Assembly: GCA_965116215.1 (NCBI GenBank)
Contig: OZ220494.1
Location: 496,001-560,000 of the forward strand
Direction: 5' to 3'
DNA from: CBDBKL01 sp965116215
GTDB taxonomy: Bacteria; Bdellovibrionota; Bdellovibrionia; Bdellovibrionales; JAKFYE01
Length of the DNA stretch: 64,000 nt
How positions within the stretch are numbered: the stretch's first letter is position 1; each line of letters opens with the position of its first letter. A program made the position numbers and the translations under genes. Shown piece after piece: positions 35,872 through 45,528 of the stretch. Below the pieces are notes generated by a model. The model was not told the origin of the DNA and made no database searches. It saw only the letters and a list, made by a program, of their open reading frames with translations.

Positions 35872-36093
35872 ATGGAAAACTTTGATTTATTAGATTATGC
35901 CTTAGAAAAAGAACTTCATCTTCAGGGGACTCCAAAAACAACAGATTTTTTTGAATCTGTTGTTGCCAGATATATGACTCTGCTTTCCCAACAGGGAGTT
36001 CTTGTACCTACAGCTCTTCATAAAGACTTTGTAGAAGATATTATCTTAGAAATTCAAGAGATACTTAAAGACAAAGGATTTATAGAGAAATAA
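35872..36093 (+). CDS. Small hypothetical protein, possibly DNA- or partner-binding helical
   Basis: A 73-residue helical, acidic frame (MENFDLLDYALEKEL, then FFESVVARYMTLLSQQGVLVP, ending IQEILKDKGFIEK) divergent from the NFACT gene with 49 bases between the starts. No SD is strong and no family is recognised. Steady amphipathic helices and use of the divergent promoter region argue that it is real, but similarity in related genomes would be needed to prove it. Confidence 0.45.
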   Translation: MENFDLLDYALEKELHLQGTPKTTDFFESVVARYMTLLSQQGVLVPTALHKDFVEDIILEIQEILKDKGFIEK

Positions 36094-36314
36094 TCCGGCA
36101 CACTTACTTAGATTTAAAAAATCATTATAAGAGATGCAAAAATATACAAACTACAAATTTTTAAAAGACAAAGACTCATACTAAAAGCTCGTTATTTTTC
36201 CTTTATTTACTATTCCTTTTTTATCATTAATAGATTTTCAATAAATTTCCTCTAAAAACCTCGTTGTCGTCAATCTCTAATTCTACCTTTTGGAAAACTC
36301 TTTTTAACAATTGT

Positions 36315-37313
36315 TTATTGAGTTGATTGCACTTGAATGTTATCCATAAGATGCAACGGAAAATCAACTCTATCCTCTCGTCCTTTAATCTTTAATCTTA
36401 AAATAGCACTTTTTAAAAAGAGTACAGAATATCCCTCTTGTTCGGTAAAAATAAGATTCAGCAAGTATGCATCTTCAATATCTTCAGCAAAGATTCCAGA
36501 AAATTTTAAAAATTGAATATAATCAGTAACTTTTCTAGAATCTTTAGCAACATAACTGCCAGCATAACCGGCATGAAAAAGCAAACTTTGCTCTTGACCA
36601 CCCTTATCCTTAAAAATAACATTGATCTTTGCCCCTATCGGTTTAAAGTCGACTGTATTGCTAATAATTTGTACCTTTGCAAAACTGTCCCGATTGAACA
36701 TTTGTTCTAAACCTGAAAGATCTTCTTTTTTATCTCCATTAAGACGGACAGGAGTCATATACGCTGTCTTTGCCGTCAGTAAAATCTTCGACTCCCCATT
36801 CATCATTAAAATATGTAGGATTTCTTTACTTTGAGTACAATTTTTTTGACAGGCGACTTTTATATGAAAGGGAGAATCTCCTAATTGAGTTCCAGTCTTT
36901 TTTTCTTCCAAAGTTTGTTCTATAGATTCCCCTTCACAACGAGTTTTTATAGAAAATGATAATCTCTGTTTTTCATCCATACGACTTGTTACATCTAAAT
37001 AGTCAAAAGGAGTTTGTTCCTCCGAACAAAAATAACCATGAGAAAATGGAGAAGATTGCAGTTTAAAAGAAGTAGTGTTTGCCCTATATCTAATGGGATT
37101 ATTAATGGCCATCAGAGCCTCTTCAACAAATGTTTTGGAAATAGAAGAATCAACCAACCCTTTAATCAAAGCCGTTTTCTGAGAATTTTGAGGGGAGGAA
37201 GGAGTGACTGGCAACCGTGGTCGATATTCAGATTTAATCCCACAAGCAGTTAATGTCCCTGCGATAATGGCTGGTGTCAAAGATGTTAAACTTATAATCA
37301 TTCGAAAATACAT
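36315..37313 (-). CDS. Lipoprotein of unknown function
   Basis: A 332-residue putative outer-membrane lipoprotein. The start at 37313 has the SD GAGGAGG. The N-terminus is hydrophobic and reaches a lipobox at LTAC-G (cysteine about residue 24), followed by a Pro/Ser-rich spacer (YRPRLPVTPSSPQNSQK). The rest is mixed alpha/beta with four more cysteines that could pair (FCSEEQ, TRCEGE, ACQKNCTQ). No recognisable domain. It is divergent from the transglycosylase-like gene with 208 bases between the starts, so a shared regulatory region is possible. Confidence 0.65.
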   Translation of the reverse strand: MYFRMIISLTSLTPAIIAGTLTACGIKSEYRPRLPVTPSSPQNSQKTALIKGLVDSSISKTFVEEALMAINNPIRYRANTTSFKLQSSPFSHGYFCSEEQTPFDYLDVTSRMDEKQRLSFSIKTRCEGESIEQTLEEKKTGTQLGDSPFHIKVACQKNCTQSKEILHILMMNGESKILLTAKTAYMTPVRLNGDKKEDLSGLEQMFNRDSFAKVQIISNTVDFKPIGAKINVIFKDKGGQEQSLLFHAGYAGSYVAKDSRKVTDYIQFLKFSGIFAEDIEDAYLLNLIFTEQEGYSVLFLKSAILRLKIKGREDRVDFPLHLMDNIQVQSTQ

Positions 37314-37521
37314 AAATCCTCCTCAATACATACATTAAGGAGCAAACTCAAAACCACCCCTGAGAAGGCCTATATTGCTTAATAACGTCTGAGAGTGCCA
37401 AAATACGTCATAAAGAGCCTTTTACGGCACTTTCCACTTAGTAAAATCTTCTAAAAGACGACATGCTCTAGCTCAGCTCTATTCTTTAAGATTCCTCTGT
37501 GATAATACCGATAATTACGTT

Positions 37522-38955
37522 ATGCCATTGTTTTTTTTTATTCTCCTTTCCTTTGGACCCTATCAAATGATGCATCAAAGTGGAATAACCCACTCTGCTT
37601 TTGCTTCTTCCAATACTGACAAGAAAAAAATAGATATAAGGGAAAGGCTAAATATACCCAAAATACTTACAAACATACAAAAAAGACTAAATATACCTAA
37701 AATGCTTATCCGAGCGAGAATAGCTTCTGCCAATACTAAGAATGAAATACCAAATAACTCCCATTTAACACCTTCAGAAAGCTGCGAAAACCACCAGCCA
37801 TCGTGCTACAGTGAATCTCAAATTGAAAGCCTAGCTAATCTATCTATAAGAGCTTTAGAAGCCAAAAGTCCTTGTTACCGTATATCCTATCCAATATCCT
37901 ACAATTACACCGATGAAGAAATGCAAAATGAAAGCATACCCTTTGACCTATGGTTAAACGAAAGAATACATCAACAACTAGACTATAACAGACCACACCT
38001 CTCAATCAAACATGATGAATGTGGGTTTAATACCCTTATTCAACAAGCAAAAACAGAAAACGAATATAAAATACTCTCGTGCAAAAAATCTCCATGGAAA
38101 GATTTAAATCTGTCTGAAAGGGTTCGAACGATTCTTGAACTCTCAACACCACATGCTAAAAAATATGATGTGGATCCCGAATCCATGCTCTGTATTGCAG
38201 GAAGAGAAACAACAACCCTAGAACCTCTTGCTATTGATATCACATATTGGACAAAACGAAAGAAACAATCTCCACCTTATCGTGGTCTAGGTCAAATTAT
38301 AAAAAGACAAACATTTGATTGGTACTTCTTCAATGGAGGTGAGTCCAATAAAAAATGTCAACATATTAACGGAAGTCGTCAAAAACTCTGTATCCCCTAT
38401 GTTAAAAAAAATGGAAAAGTTATTCAAGAAAGCTTTATAAGCAACATTCCACCTTTTAATGATCCACCTTATACCATACTAGAAGGAAGGGAATTATTAT
38501 ATGATGCTTTAGCTGTATCTCCTGATCTCCAATTGGAATTAATGGCTTATACCTTATCAAACAAAGCCTATGGACATCTACATGGAGGAAATAAGAAATG
38601 CACTATGTCTTGGAAAAATCTTAAGGACAATGAATCAATGAGACACATTCATAGTTACTCACGTATCTTTATGGATTATAATGGCAACGATACAAAGGAC
38701 CCTAGAACTAAGAAACCAATAAAAGAAGTCTATGCAAAGTCAGTCAATAAGTGCAGAAGATGCTTATTAGAAAAGAAAAATATCAATAAAAAAAATAGAA
38801 ACAAAGAAAAATATGGTCTTTACCCTTATTATTCTGAAGATATGGTAGACTGCTTAGATCATGTCATGCCGCTTGGAACAACTGTAAGAAAACAATTTAA
38901 TATATATAGAAGAAGGTATTGTGAGGACAAAGATATACAAATTGATAATTTATAA
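37522..38955 (+). CDS. Secreted lytic-transglycosylase-like protein
   Basis: A 477-residue secreted protein: hydrophobic N-terminus with cleavage likely near AFA-SSN, then a Lys-rich stretch with a duplicated unit (RLNIPKILTNIQK, then RLNIPKMLIRAR). The central part YDVDPESMLCIAGRETTTLEP with E229, followed by YRGLGQI and a T within about 10 residues, matches the SLT lysozyme-like fold (catalytic Glu, GLGQI motif). It would cut peptidoglycan in the periplasm or as an exported enzyme. Many cysteines (LCIAG, KKCTMSW, NKCRRCLL) suggest disulfides. Family assignment rests on motif resemblance only. Confidence 0.6.
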   Translation: MPLFFFILLSFGPYQMMHQSGITHSAFASSNTDKKKIDIRERLNIPKILTNIQKRLNIPKMLIRARIASANTKNEIPNNSHLTPSESCENHQPSCYSESQIESLANLSIRALEAKSPCYRISYPISYNYTDEEMQNESIPFDLWLNERIHQQLDYNRPHLSIKHDECGFNTLIQQAKTENEYKILSCKKSPWKDLNLSERVRTILELSTPHAKKYDVDPESMLCIAGRETTTLEPLAIDITYWTKRKKQSPPYRGLGQIIKRQTFDWYFFNGGESNKKCQHINGSRQKLCIPYVKKNGKVIQESFISNIPPFNDPPYTILEGRELLYDALAVSPDLQLELMAYTLSNKAYGHLHGGNKKCTMSWKNLKDNESMRHIHSYSRIFMDYNGNDTKDPRTKKPIKEVYAKSVNKCRRCLLEKKNINKKNRNKEKYGLYPYYSEDMVDCLDHVMPLGTTVRKQFNIYRRRYCEDKDIQIDNL

Positions 38956-38977
38956 ATAATAAAGAAAGGTTATTAAA

Positions 38978-39448
38978 ATGAAATATATAATCCATCTTTT
39001 AATAGCAATCAGTGTCCCTTCCTACTCATTCTCATTAGATGAAAAAAGAAAAAATTCAAATATCTCATATGAAGTTATTTTTGATAATATAACTTCATCT
39101 CATAAAATTAATTTTTTTAAAAAAAATAAAATCTATTATACTTTTCAGAATGAAGGAACTGGTATTACTATTATAGATATCGAAACTTATAAAATAAAGA
39201 GAAAATCTGTATTGGTAACAACTTGGCAAACAGGTGTTAACGCTCAAAGTCTAATTGTTTTTAATTTAAAAAAAAATAAACGACCTATATTACTTAAAAT
39301 TTCATCTTTCGGAGAAATTATTTTTTGGAAGGAAAAGCATAAACTTCATATACAATATGAAAAATTAAATAAAAATCCAAAACATATGTATGATATATCT
39401 ACTCAAATATATATTTGGGATGGAAAAAATAAACACCAAGTAAAATAA
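38978..39448 (+). CDS. Small secreted protein of unknown function
   Basis: A 156-residue product with a signal peptide (MKYIIHLLIAISVPSYSFS then LDEK) and a beta-rich, basic mature part (KIYYTFQNEGTGITIIDIET, ILLKISSFGEIIFWK). It follows the transglycosylase-like gene by 22 bases with an SD-like AGAAAGG, so the two are likely cotranscribed. It could be a periplasmic partner or inhibitor of that enzyme, which is only an inference from position. The convergent recJ gene lies six bases downstream. Confidence 0.6.
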   Translation: MKYIIHLLIAISVPSYSFSLDEKRKNSNISYEVIFDNITSSHKINFFKKNKIYYTFQNEGTGITIIDIETYKIKRKSVLVTTWQTGVNAQSLIVFNLKKNKRPILLKISSFGEIIFWKEKHKLHIQYEKLNKNPKHMYDISTQIYIWDGKNKHQVK

Positions 39449-39454
39449 AAATCT

Positions 39455-41158
39455 CTATATGTTAGATTCTTTTATAGAACAACCTTTTAATTGTATACTT
39501 TTTGATCCGTTATAATAGCTCCATGAAATTTCCGTCAAAATATCTACTGTATCATTTTCCTTAAAACGTTTAATCTCCTCTGGTGGAGAAAAAAATAATA
39601 TATCTTCTTTCTTTCCCTCTTGACTCACTTTAAACTTTCTATGTCCTCCACGAAGAATTTTAATACTATCAATATATACACAATTAATTTTAAATATCGG
39701 TAATGGAAAGTCAGTTCCAAAAGGTTCTAATCCAGTAAGCCAACCCATAAACTCATCAGTTAAATCCTTTAATCTTAAATGGGCGTCATATTCCAATTCA
39801 GGTACCATAAGTGGGTAATCTCTTCGAATAATCTCATCAAGTCTATCTATTAATTGATGAATATGAATCACAGAACATTGAAAACCTGCTGCCATAGCAT
39901 GGCCCCCATATTCTATTAATAAATCCGCAACTTCATTTAAAATATTAACTAAATTTCCAGAATGCCCTTTAGGTAGCCTTGCACTACAGTGAACAACACC
40001 CGTAGAATCTAAATGCCCGATAAAAGCAGGTTTTAAACTAGACATTTTTGTCGCTATGAGACCAATAACTCCTTTATGAAAATCTTTTGAATAAACAAAA
40101 TAAATATTCTTTTGTGATTCTTTTTTTATTTCTTCTAAAACTAACTCTTCAGCAACTCTTTGTGAATCTTTTCTTTTTTCCTGACAAGATATAATTTCAT
40201 CAATCATTAGATGTACTTTTGAAGCATCTTCTTCAATAAGTACATCTAATGGTTTTAAATCGCTATTCATTCGAGATAATGCATTTAATTTGGGGACTAA
40301 TCCAATAACTATATCAGAACTTGTCAAATCTCGATTTAATAAACCAAATTTTTTCATTAACATCTGTAATCCAGGTCTTCTAGTTTCTTGAAATATTTTA
40401 AGCCCATATTTTATAAGAATTCGATTCTCTTGAACTAAAGGAACCAGATCTGACAGAGTTCCTAAAACAAAACAATCTAAATAGGATTTTAAATTGATAG
40501 ATAAAGAACGAGCAGATCTTTTTTCGATTTCTCTTTTAATTTGTATAATAAGATAAAAAGCAACACCTGTTCCAGAAAGATATCCTAATTCCGAATCACA
40601 TGATTTTTGATTTGGATTTACCAGAGCAAATGCATCTGGTTTCTCGTTTTGCTCTAAATGATGATCTGTAATAATAAGATCTATATCGAACTTTTTACAG
40701 GCTTTTGCAGCTTGAATAGCTGTTGTTCCTACATCTAAAGTAATAAGTAAAGTTATATGACTTTCTGCTTTTAATTTTTTAATGGCCTCTGAGTGAAGTC
40801 CGTATCCCTCTCGAATACGATCTGGTTGATAAAGAGTGATGTTCTGGGCACCAAAATCTTTAAGTGCTGTATTAAGCATAGCTAAAGCAGGAGTTCCATC
40901 CATATCAAAATCAGCATAAATCCCAATTCTTTCATCTTTATAAATAGCATCCACAATTCGAAATGCCGCCTTTTTAATATCTCTTAATTTTTCTGGAGGT
41001 GTTAAGTGTCTTAATGTAGGAGTATATAGAGACTCAATGAGATCACGTGATCCATAACCCCTTGAAGACAACATCTCCCAAATAGGAAGTGGCATAGAAG
41101 ATAAAGGAGTATTCATAGAATGCTGTTTGCCTCTTTTAACCCATTGGCACTCTAACAT
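39455..41158 (-). CDS. recJ: Single-stranded-DNA exonuclease RecJ
   Basis: RecJ is a 5'-3' ssDNA exonuclease acting in recombination and mismatch/base-excision repair. The DHH phosphoesterase motifs are present in order: IYADFDMDGTPALAML, ITLLITLDVGTTA, LIITDHHLE, DAFALVNPNQ, YLSGTGVAFYL; then DHHA1 with YGGHAMAAGF and a C-terminal OB domain (LTGLEPFGTDFPLPIF). The first motif reads DFDMDG rather than DADADG-like, still with the metal-binding Asp residues. I prefer the ATG at 41158, which has AGGGG upstream. An ATG six codons earlier (41176) has none. About 567 residues, usual length. Confidence 0.93.
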   Translation of the reverse strand: MLECQWVKRGKQHSMNTPLSSMPLPIWEMLSSRGYGSRDLIESLYTPTLRHLTPPEKLRDIKKAAFRIVDAIYKDERIGIYADFDMDGTPALAMLNTALKDFGAQNITLYQPDRIREGYGLHSEAIKKLKAESHITLLITLDVGTTAIQAAKACKKFDIDLIITDHHLEQNEKPDAFALVNPNQKSCDSELGYLSGTGVAFYLIIQIKREIEKRSARSLSINLKSYLDCFVLGTLSDLVPLVQENRILIKYGLKIFQETRRPGLQMLMKKFGLLNRDLTSSDIVIGLVPKLNALSRMNSDLKPLDVLIEEDASKVHLMIDEIISCQEKRKDSQRVAEELVLEEIKKESQKNIYFVYSKDFHKGVIGLIATKMSSLKPAFIGHLDSTGVVHCSARLPKGHSGNLVNILNEVADLLIEYGGHAMAAGFQCSVIHIHQLIDRLDEIIRRDYPLMVPELEYDAHLRLKDLTDEFMGWLTGLEPFGTDFPLPIFKINCVYIDSIKILRGGHRKFKVSQEGKKEDILFFSPPEEIKRFKENDTVDILTEISWSYYNGSKSIQLKGCSIKESNI

Positions 41159-41267
41159 CCCCACCCCTTTGTTCATTTATTTTTTAATCTACTGGCCACT
41201 CTTAACTTAGTGAAAATATTTTAAATTTGAATTGTATATAAACACGCACATAAATATTTTTTTCTTT

Positions 41268-42209
41268 TTAAGCCATAGCTCGCTGTTTTGATTTAAATCT
41301 TTCAAAATAAGCTACAAGGGGTGATGCTACATAAACCGAAGAGTATGTTCCCACAAGAACACCTATACCCATTGCTAAGGCAAAATCTATAATCACACCT
41401 CCTGCTAAAAAATAAAGAGAACCAATAGCTAAAAGAGTTGTTAAACTTGTAACAAGAGTTCGACTTAATATCTCATTAATTGAGATATTAATAACTTGTA
41501 ATAAACTTCCTTTTTTATATTTTAAAAGATTTTCACGTATTCTATCAAAAACAATAATTGTATCATTTAATGAGTATCCAATAATAGTAAGAATAGCCGC
41601 AAGAATCTGAATATTAATTTCTTTATCTAACAAAACAAAAATACCTAAAGTGATAAGACTATCATGAAATAAGCAAATAACAGCACCTGGTGCAAAATTA
41701 TAGTCAAAACGAAGGCCTACATATATCATAATTAATAATAGACTATAAAAAACAGCCAATAAGCCATTACGCTTGAGTTGTTCACCTATTTGTGGACCAA
41801 CAGAATCCACCTTACGAATCTCAGGCTCATTTTGTACAAACTTAGAACTTAACCCATCTGTGACTTTAGAGATTCTCTGTTGTAATAGTTGATTTGTCTC
41901 TTGATCTGTTTTCCCCAACAGCGTTTCAAACCGAATAAGGTATTCATTGGCTTCACCAAATTTCTGAACTTGAAAAGATCCCACTTCCATCCTTATTAAA
42001 AGATCACGAATATCACTTATATTATTAATATCTTTTTTAAATTGTACTTGCACCTCTGTTCCACCAGAAAAGTCAATTCCATAATTAAAACCTTTAATAA
42101 AAATAAGAAAAATAGAACTGACCATAAGAATAACTGAAAGCCAGGCAAAAAAAGAAGTCTTTCCAACAAAATCTATTTTTCCAATATCAAATCCTTTTTT
42201 ACTTTTCAT
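41268..42209 (-). CDS. secF: Protein-export membrane protein SecF
   Basis: A 313-residue RND-like inner-membrane protein with six helices that, with SecD, uses the proton-motive force to pull proteins through SecYEG. Characteristic: FNYGIDFSGGTEVQVQF after helix 1, VGPQIGEQLKRNGLLAVFYSL, the helix-4 region AAILTIIGYSLNDTIIVFDRIRENL and TLVTSLTTLLAIGSLYFLAGG. It lies nine bases after secD in the yajC-secD-secF operon. Confidence 0.96.
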   Translation of the reverse strand: MKSKKGFDIGKIDFVGKTSFFAWLSVILMVSSIFLIFIKGFNYGIDFSGGTEVQVQFKKDINNISDIRDLLIRMEVGSFQVQKFGEANEYLIRFETLLGKTDQETNQLLQQRISKVTDGLSSKFVQNEPEIRKVDSVGPQIGEQLKRNGLLAVFYSLLLIMIYVGLRFDYNFAPGAVICLFHDSLITLGIFVLLDKEINIQILAAILTIIGYSLNDTIIVFDRIRENLLKYKKGSLLQVINISINEILSRTLVTSLTTLLAIGSLYFLAGGVIIDFALAMGIGVLVGTYSSVYVASPLVAYFERFKSKQRAMA

Positions 42210-42218
42210 CTGTCCTCT

Positions 42219-43925
42219 CTACTTTAGAGTTAAATTTATTCTCTTAAATTTACCGACAAGAAGATCTAATACCGTATGAGTTACAAAAAGTGCTGTAAAC
42301 ATAGATGTCACAATCCCAATTAAAAGTGTGACAGCAAATCCTCTTACAGGGCCGGTGCCATAATACATAAGAATGACACTTGTTGCTGCTGTTGTAAGAT
42401 TAGCATCAAAAATAGCCGAAAAAGCCTTAGCATACCCTTCTCTAATAGATCCAGCCAAAGAAGTCCCCCTCTTAAGCTCTTCTTTTATTCTTTCAAAAAC
42501 AATAACATTAGCATCAACAGCCATACCAATTGTTAAGGCAATACCTGCAATACCCGGAAGCGTAAGGGTAGCTTCTAATGAAGTTAATATAGCTAAAACT
42601 AGACCTACATTAAATAAAAGAGCTAAATTAGCAATAAATCCAAATGATTTATACCAAAAAAGCATAAAGGCCAATACCAATATAGCACCCAAAATTCCAG
42701 CACGCTTCCCTCTCTCAATAGAATCAGCTCCCAATGATGGACCTACCGTACGCTCTTCCAATTGCTCTAATTTTGCAGGTAAAGCACCCGCCCTAAGAGC
42801 CATAGAGATCATACGAGACTCTTCCATTATAGCTTCGTAATCACGTCCCCCACCCATTGTAATAGTTGCCTGCCCTCCAGGTATTCTTTCATTAATTCGC
42901 GGAGCTGAATACACAACATCATCTAAAACAATAGCCATATTTCGCCCTACACTTTTAGCTGTAAGATCAGCAAATTTCTTTCCACCCTGAGGATTAAAAT
43001 GAACAGACACTACTGGTTCATTAAACTCTCCCATAGAGACAAAGGCATCCTTTAAACTCTCACCACCTAAGTTTGTTGTCGTTTCTAGTAGATATGGAAC
43101 TTTTGCCATTTTAATATCTTCAACATTTTCAGCTTTACCAAAACGTAATGTTGTCCCTTTTGGTAAGAGATCTCTTAAATCATTATTAATTCTTTTAATA
43201 TATTCAGAATATTTCAGTGATTCCGCACTATATCCCCCAGACTCTTCAGCTTTCTGAATCCAATCACTCACCTCTGAGATATCTTTCTCGCTAGAAACCA
43301 TCATAAACTGCAATTGAGCTGTTTTGTTAATAAGAGCCTTAGCCTTTTCAGCTTCTTTTAAGCCTGGCAATTGTATAAGAATACGCTCCCCCCCTTGCGC
43401 TGTAATACTCGGTTCAGAGACTCCAAATTCATCAATACGATTTCTAATCGTTTCAATAGCTTGATTCAGTGTATCCTCTTTTAATTGCTTAAGGTAAGAA
43501 TCAAGATAACGGACAACCAATTTATTTCCTATAGTATTAATAATCTGCAGTGTAGTACCATATTCCTTTTCTAAGTAACTATTAGCTCCTTCAATGCTAT
43601 TTATAGAATCAAAAACAAGATTTAGCCAAATTTGACGACCCTCTTGAGTGATATTATATTCACTTATGTTTAATTCAATACTCTTTAATTCTTCTTGGAG
43701 AGTTGATCCTAAACGCTGAGCTTGCGTTTCAATAACATCCTCAATATCCACACCCATTACCAAATGAAGACCACCTTGAATATCAAGACCATAATTGATC
43801 TTCTCCGTAGAAAATATCCAACTCTTTTCATCTAAGTTTATAAAATTGGGAAGAATGGTAACAATGACAAAAATAAGAACACCGATAATAAACAAAAAAC
43901 GCCATCTCAGGTTTCGTCCCGTCAT
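42219..43925 (-). CDS. secD: Protein-export membrane protein SecD
   Basis: The 568-residue partner of SecF. LDIQGGLHLVMGVDI follows helix 1, the periplasmic P1 domain includes RNRIDEFGVSEPSITAQG, and the C-terminal helices carry the functional motif GIAGIALTIGMAVDANVIVFERIKEEL. Six helices in total. It starts four bases inside the end of yajC, showing translational coupling. A large periplasmic domain fits its role in releasing substrate from the translocon. Confidence 0.96.
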   Translation of the reverse strand: MTGRNLRWRFLFIIGVLIFVIVTILPNFINLDEKSWIFSTEKINYGLDIQGGLHLVMGVDIEDVIETQAQRLGSTLQEELKSIELNISEYNITQEGRQIWLNLVFDSINSIEGANSYLEKEYGTTLQIINTIGNKLVVRYLDSYLKQLKEDTLNQAIETIRNRIDEFGVSEPSITAQGGERILIQLPGLKEAEKAKALINKTAQLQFMMVSSEKDISEVSDWIQKAEESGGYSAESLKYSEYIKRINNDLRDLLPKGTTLRFGKAENVEDIKMAKVPYLLETTTNLGGESLKDAFVSMGEFNEPVVSVHFNPQGGKKFADLTAKSVGRNMAIVLDDVVYSAPRINERIPGGQATITMGGGRDYEAIMEESRMISMALRAGALPAKLEQLEERTVGPSLGADSIERGKRAGILGAILVLAFMLFWYKSFGFIANLALLFNVGLVLAILTSLEATLTLPGIAGIALTIGMAVDANVIVFERIKEELKRGTSLAGSIREGYAKAFSAIFDANLTTAATSVILMYYGTGPVRGFAVTLLIGIVTSMFTALFVTHTVLDLLVGKFKRINLTLK

Positions 43926-44236
43926 TTTATTTGCTCCTTAGGCAAACCAGCAACTTGTGATTTTAGAATTTTAATCCTTACTTCATCAGCAACCTCTAGA
44001 GTAACAAATTGATCTGTAATCCCCTCTACTCGACCAAAAATACCACTATTTGTTAGAACCTCATCTCCTCGCTTTAATTTGTCCAAAAACTCAGAATGTC
44101 TCTTTTTTTGTCTTCTCTGCGGAACAATAAATAAAAAATAAAAAACCATAAAAATAAGAATCATAGGAAACATAGTTTCCAAAAAGCTGGGCTTTGCTTC
44201 TGAAGCAGCCTGAGCCCATGCTGTTGAAATAAACAT
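43922..44236 (-). CDS. yajC: Sec translocase accessory subunit YajC
   Basis: A 104-residue YajC. The start at 44236 follows GGAGG. An in-frame TTG four codons earlier lies inside the SD and is rejected. One membrane helix (MFPMILIFMVFYFLFIVPQRR) precedes the cytosolic region KRGDEVLTNSGIFGRVEGITDQFVTLEVADEVRIK (no more than the usual YajC core). YajC associates with SecDF and is placed first in the operon as usual. Confidence 0.95.
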   Translation of the reverse strand: MFISTAWAQAASEAKPSFLETMFPMILIFMVFYFLFIVPQRRQKKRHSEFLDKLKRGDEVLTNSGIFGRVEGITDQFVTLEVADEVRIKILKSQVAGLPKEQIK

Positions 44237-44320
44237 TTTATCCTCCAATAATAAATAAATTTCAGTAGGTTATTAAGTACTCCTCAAGTATGACCCTTAT
44301 AACAAAAAGCCAAAGGTATA

Positions 44321-44398
44321 AAAGTCTAACACGGTCTAACTATTTTAAAACAAGCGTAAAAAATATAAAAAACCTAACCAATCTTAGCTATTTTAAAA
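44321..44398. repeat. Imperfect ~30-bp direct repeat in the tgt-yajC gap
   Basis: Two similar blocks at 44321-44350 and 44369-44398 share CTAAC at the same offset and end with the identical CTATTTTAAAA; about two thirds of positions match with 48-base spacing. They lie between the tgt stop and yajC start on the minus strand. They could be binding sites in the yajC-secDF termination/tgt-queA region or simply AT-rich similarity. Confidence 0.3.
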
Positions 44399-44409
44399 AG
44401 GCAATCAAT

Positions 44410-45528
44410 TTAAAATTGAGATGCCGCAAGGCGAGACAACCAGAGGTTCTTATAAGCCGCCCATTTACCAGAAAGAATAGCTCGACGGGCTCCTTTCATG
44501 AGTTCTAAATAAAAATGAAGATTATGGATAGTATTTAAACGTGAAGAAAGAATTTCTCCAGATAAAAAGAGATGGCGTAGGTAAGCTCTTGAATACCGTT
44601 GACATGTATAACAGAAGCACTTTTCATCCACAGGTAAAGAAGATCTTTTATGCTCTTCTTTCTTGATACTCAGCCTACCTGTAGACGTAAAAAGAATTCC
44701 ATTTCTAGCAACGCGCGTCGGCATTACACAATCAAACATATCAATACCTGCATCTATACATGTTAGTAAATCAACTGGAGTTCCCACACCCATAAGATAT
44801 CTAGGCTTTTTAGTTGGCATCTGCGGAGCAAACTCGTGCACTAAATCATACATTTGAGAAATAGGCTCCCCTACACTCAACCCCCCAAGAGCATAACCCG
44901 ATAAATCTTCATCAACTTGAAAATTCAAACTGTCTTTTCTCAATTTGGAAAATACACCACCTTGAATAATACCAAATAATAGGCTCTCTTTTCTATTCAT
45001 AGCCTGTTTGCTCCGCACTAACCATCTATGTGTTAAATCCATAGATTTTCTAACCTCCCCTTCTGTTGCTAAAAAAGGAGGACATTCATCAAATGCCATA
45101 ATAATATCTGCCCCTAAAGACATTTGAATTTGAATACTTTTCTCAGGTGATAAAAAGCATTTCTTACCATCAATGTGGTTTCTAAATTCAACACCATCTT
45201 CACAAATCTTTCTTAGTAAACTCAATGAAAAAACTTGAAAACCGCCACTATCTGTTAAGATAGGCTTTTTCCAATTCATAAATTGATGAAGTCCTCCAAG
45301 CTCATGAATAATTTCCTCCCCTGGGCGTAGATGTAAATGATACGTATTTCCTAAAATAACTTCTGCTCCCATATCCTCTAGCTCTTCAGGTAACATAGTC
45401 TTTACTGTGGCTTTTGTTCCCACAGGCATGAAAACAGGCGTATGAATCACACCATGAGCTGTATGAAGTTTACAAGCTCTGGCCTCTCCCGAAAGCGATT
45501 GTATATTAAAATGCCCTATATTTTCCAA
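44410..45528 (-). CDS. tgt: Queuine tRNA-ribosyltransferase Tgt
   Basis: Tgt swaps guanine 34 of GUN-anticodon tRNAs for preQ1. The 372-residue enzyme shows GTKATVKTMLPEEL, the substrate pocket LTDSGGFQVFSL, MAFDECPPF, GGLSVGEP, the nucleophile region GIDMFDCVMPTRVARNG and a zinc site CFCYTCQRYSRAYLRHLF with H following downstream. Its start overlaps queA by 13 bases. Both genes form the tail of queuosine synthesis, so the cell seems able to make or use preQ1. Confidence 0.96.
   Translation of the reverse strand: MENIGHFNIQSLSGEARACKLHTAHGVIHTPVFMPVGTKATVKTMLPEELEDMGAEVILGNTYHLHLRPGEEIIHELGGLHQFMNWKKPILTDSGGFQVFSLSLLRKICEDGVEFRNHIDGKKCFLSPEKSIQIQMSLGADIIMAFDECPPFLATEGEVRKSMDLTHRWLVRSKQAMNRKESLLFGIIQGGVFSKLRKDSLNFQVDEDLSGYALGGLSVGEPISQMYDLVHEFAPQMPTKKPRYLMGVGTPVDLLTCIDAGIDMFDCVMPTRVARNGILFTSTGRLSIKKEEHKRSSLPVDEKCFCYTCQRYSRAYLRHLFLSGEILSSRLNTIHNLHFYLELMKGARRAILSGKWAAYKNLWLSRLAASQF

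Noticed and set aside
42373..42840. 155-codon plus-strand frame inside secD
   Set aside because: Antisense shadow of conserved secD codons; no SD or family match.
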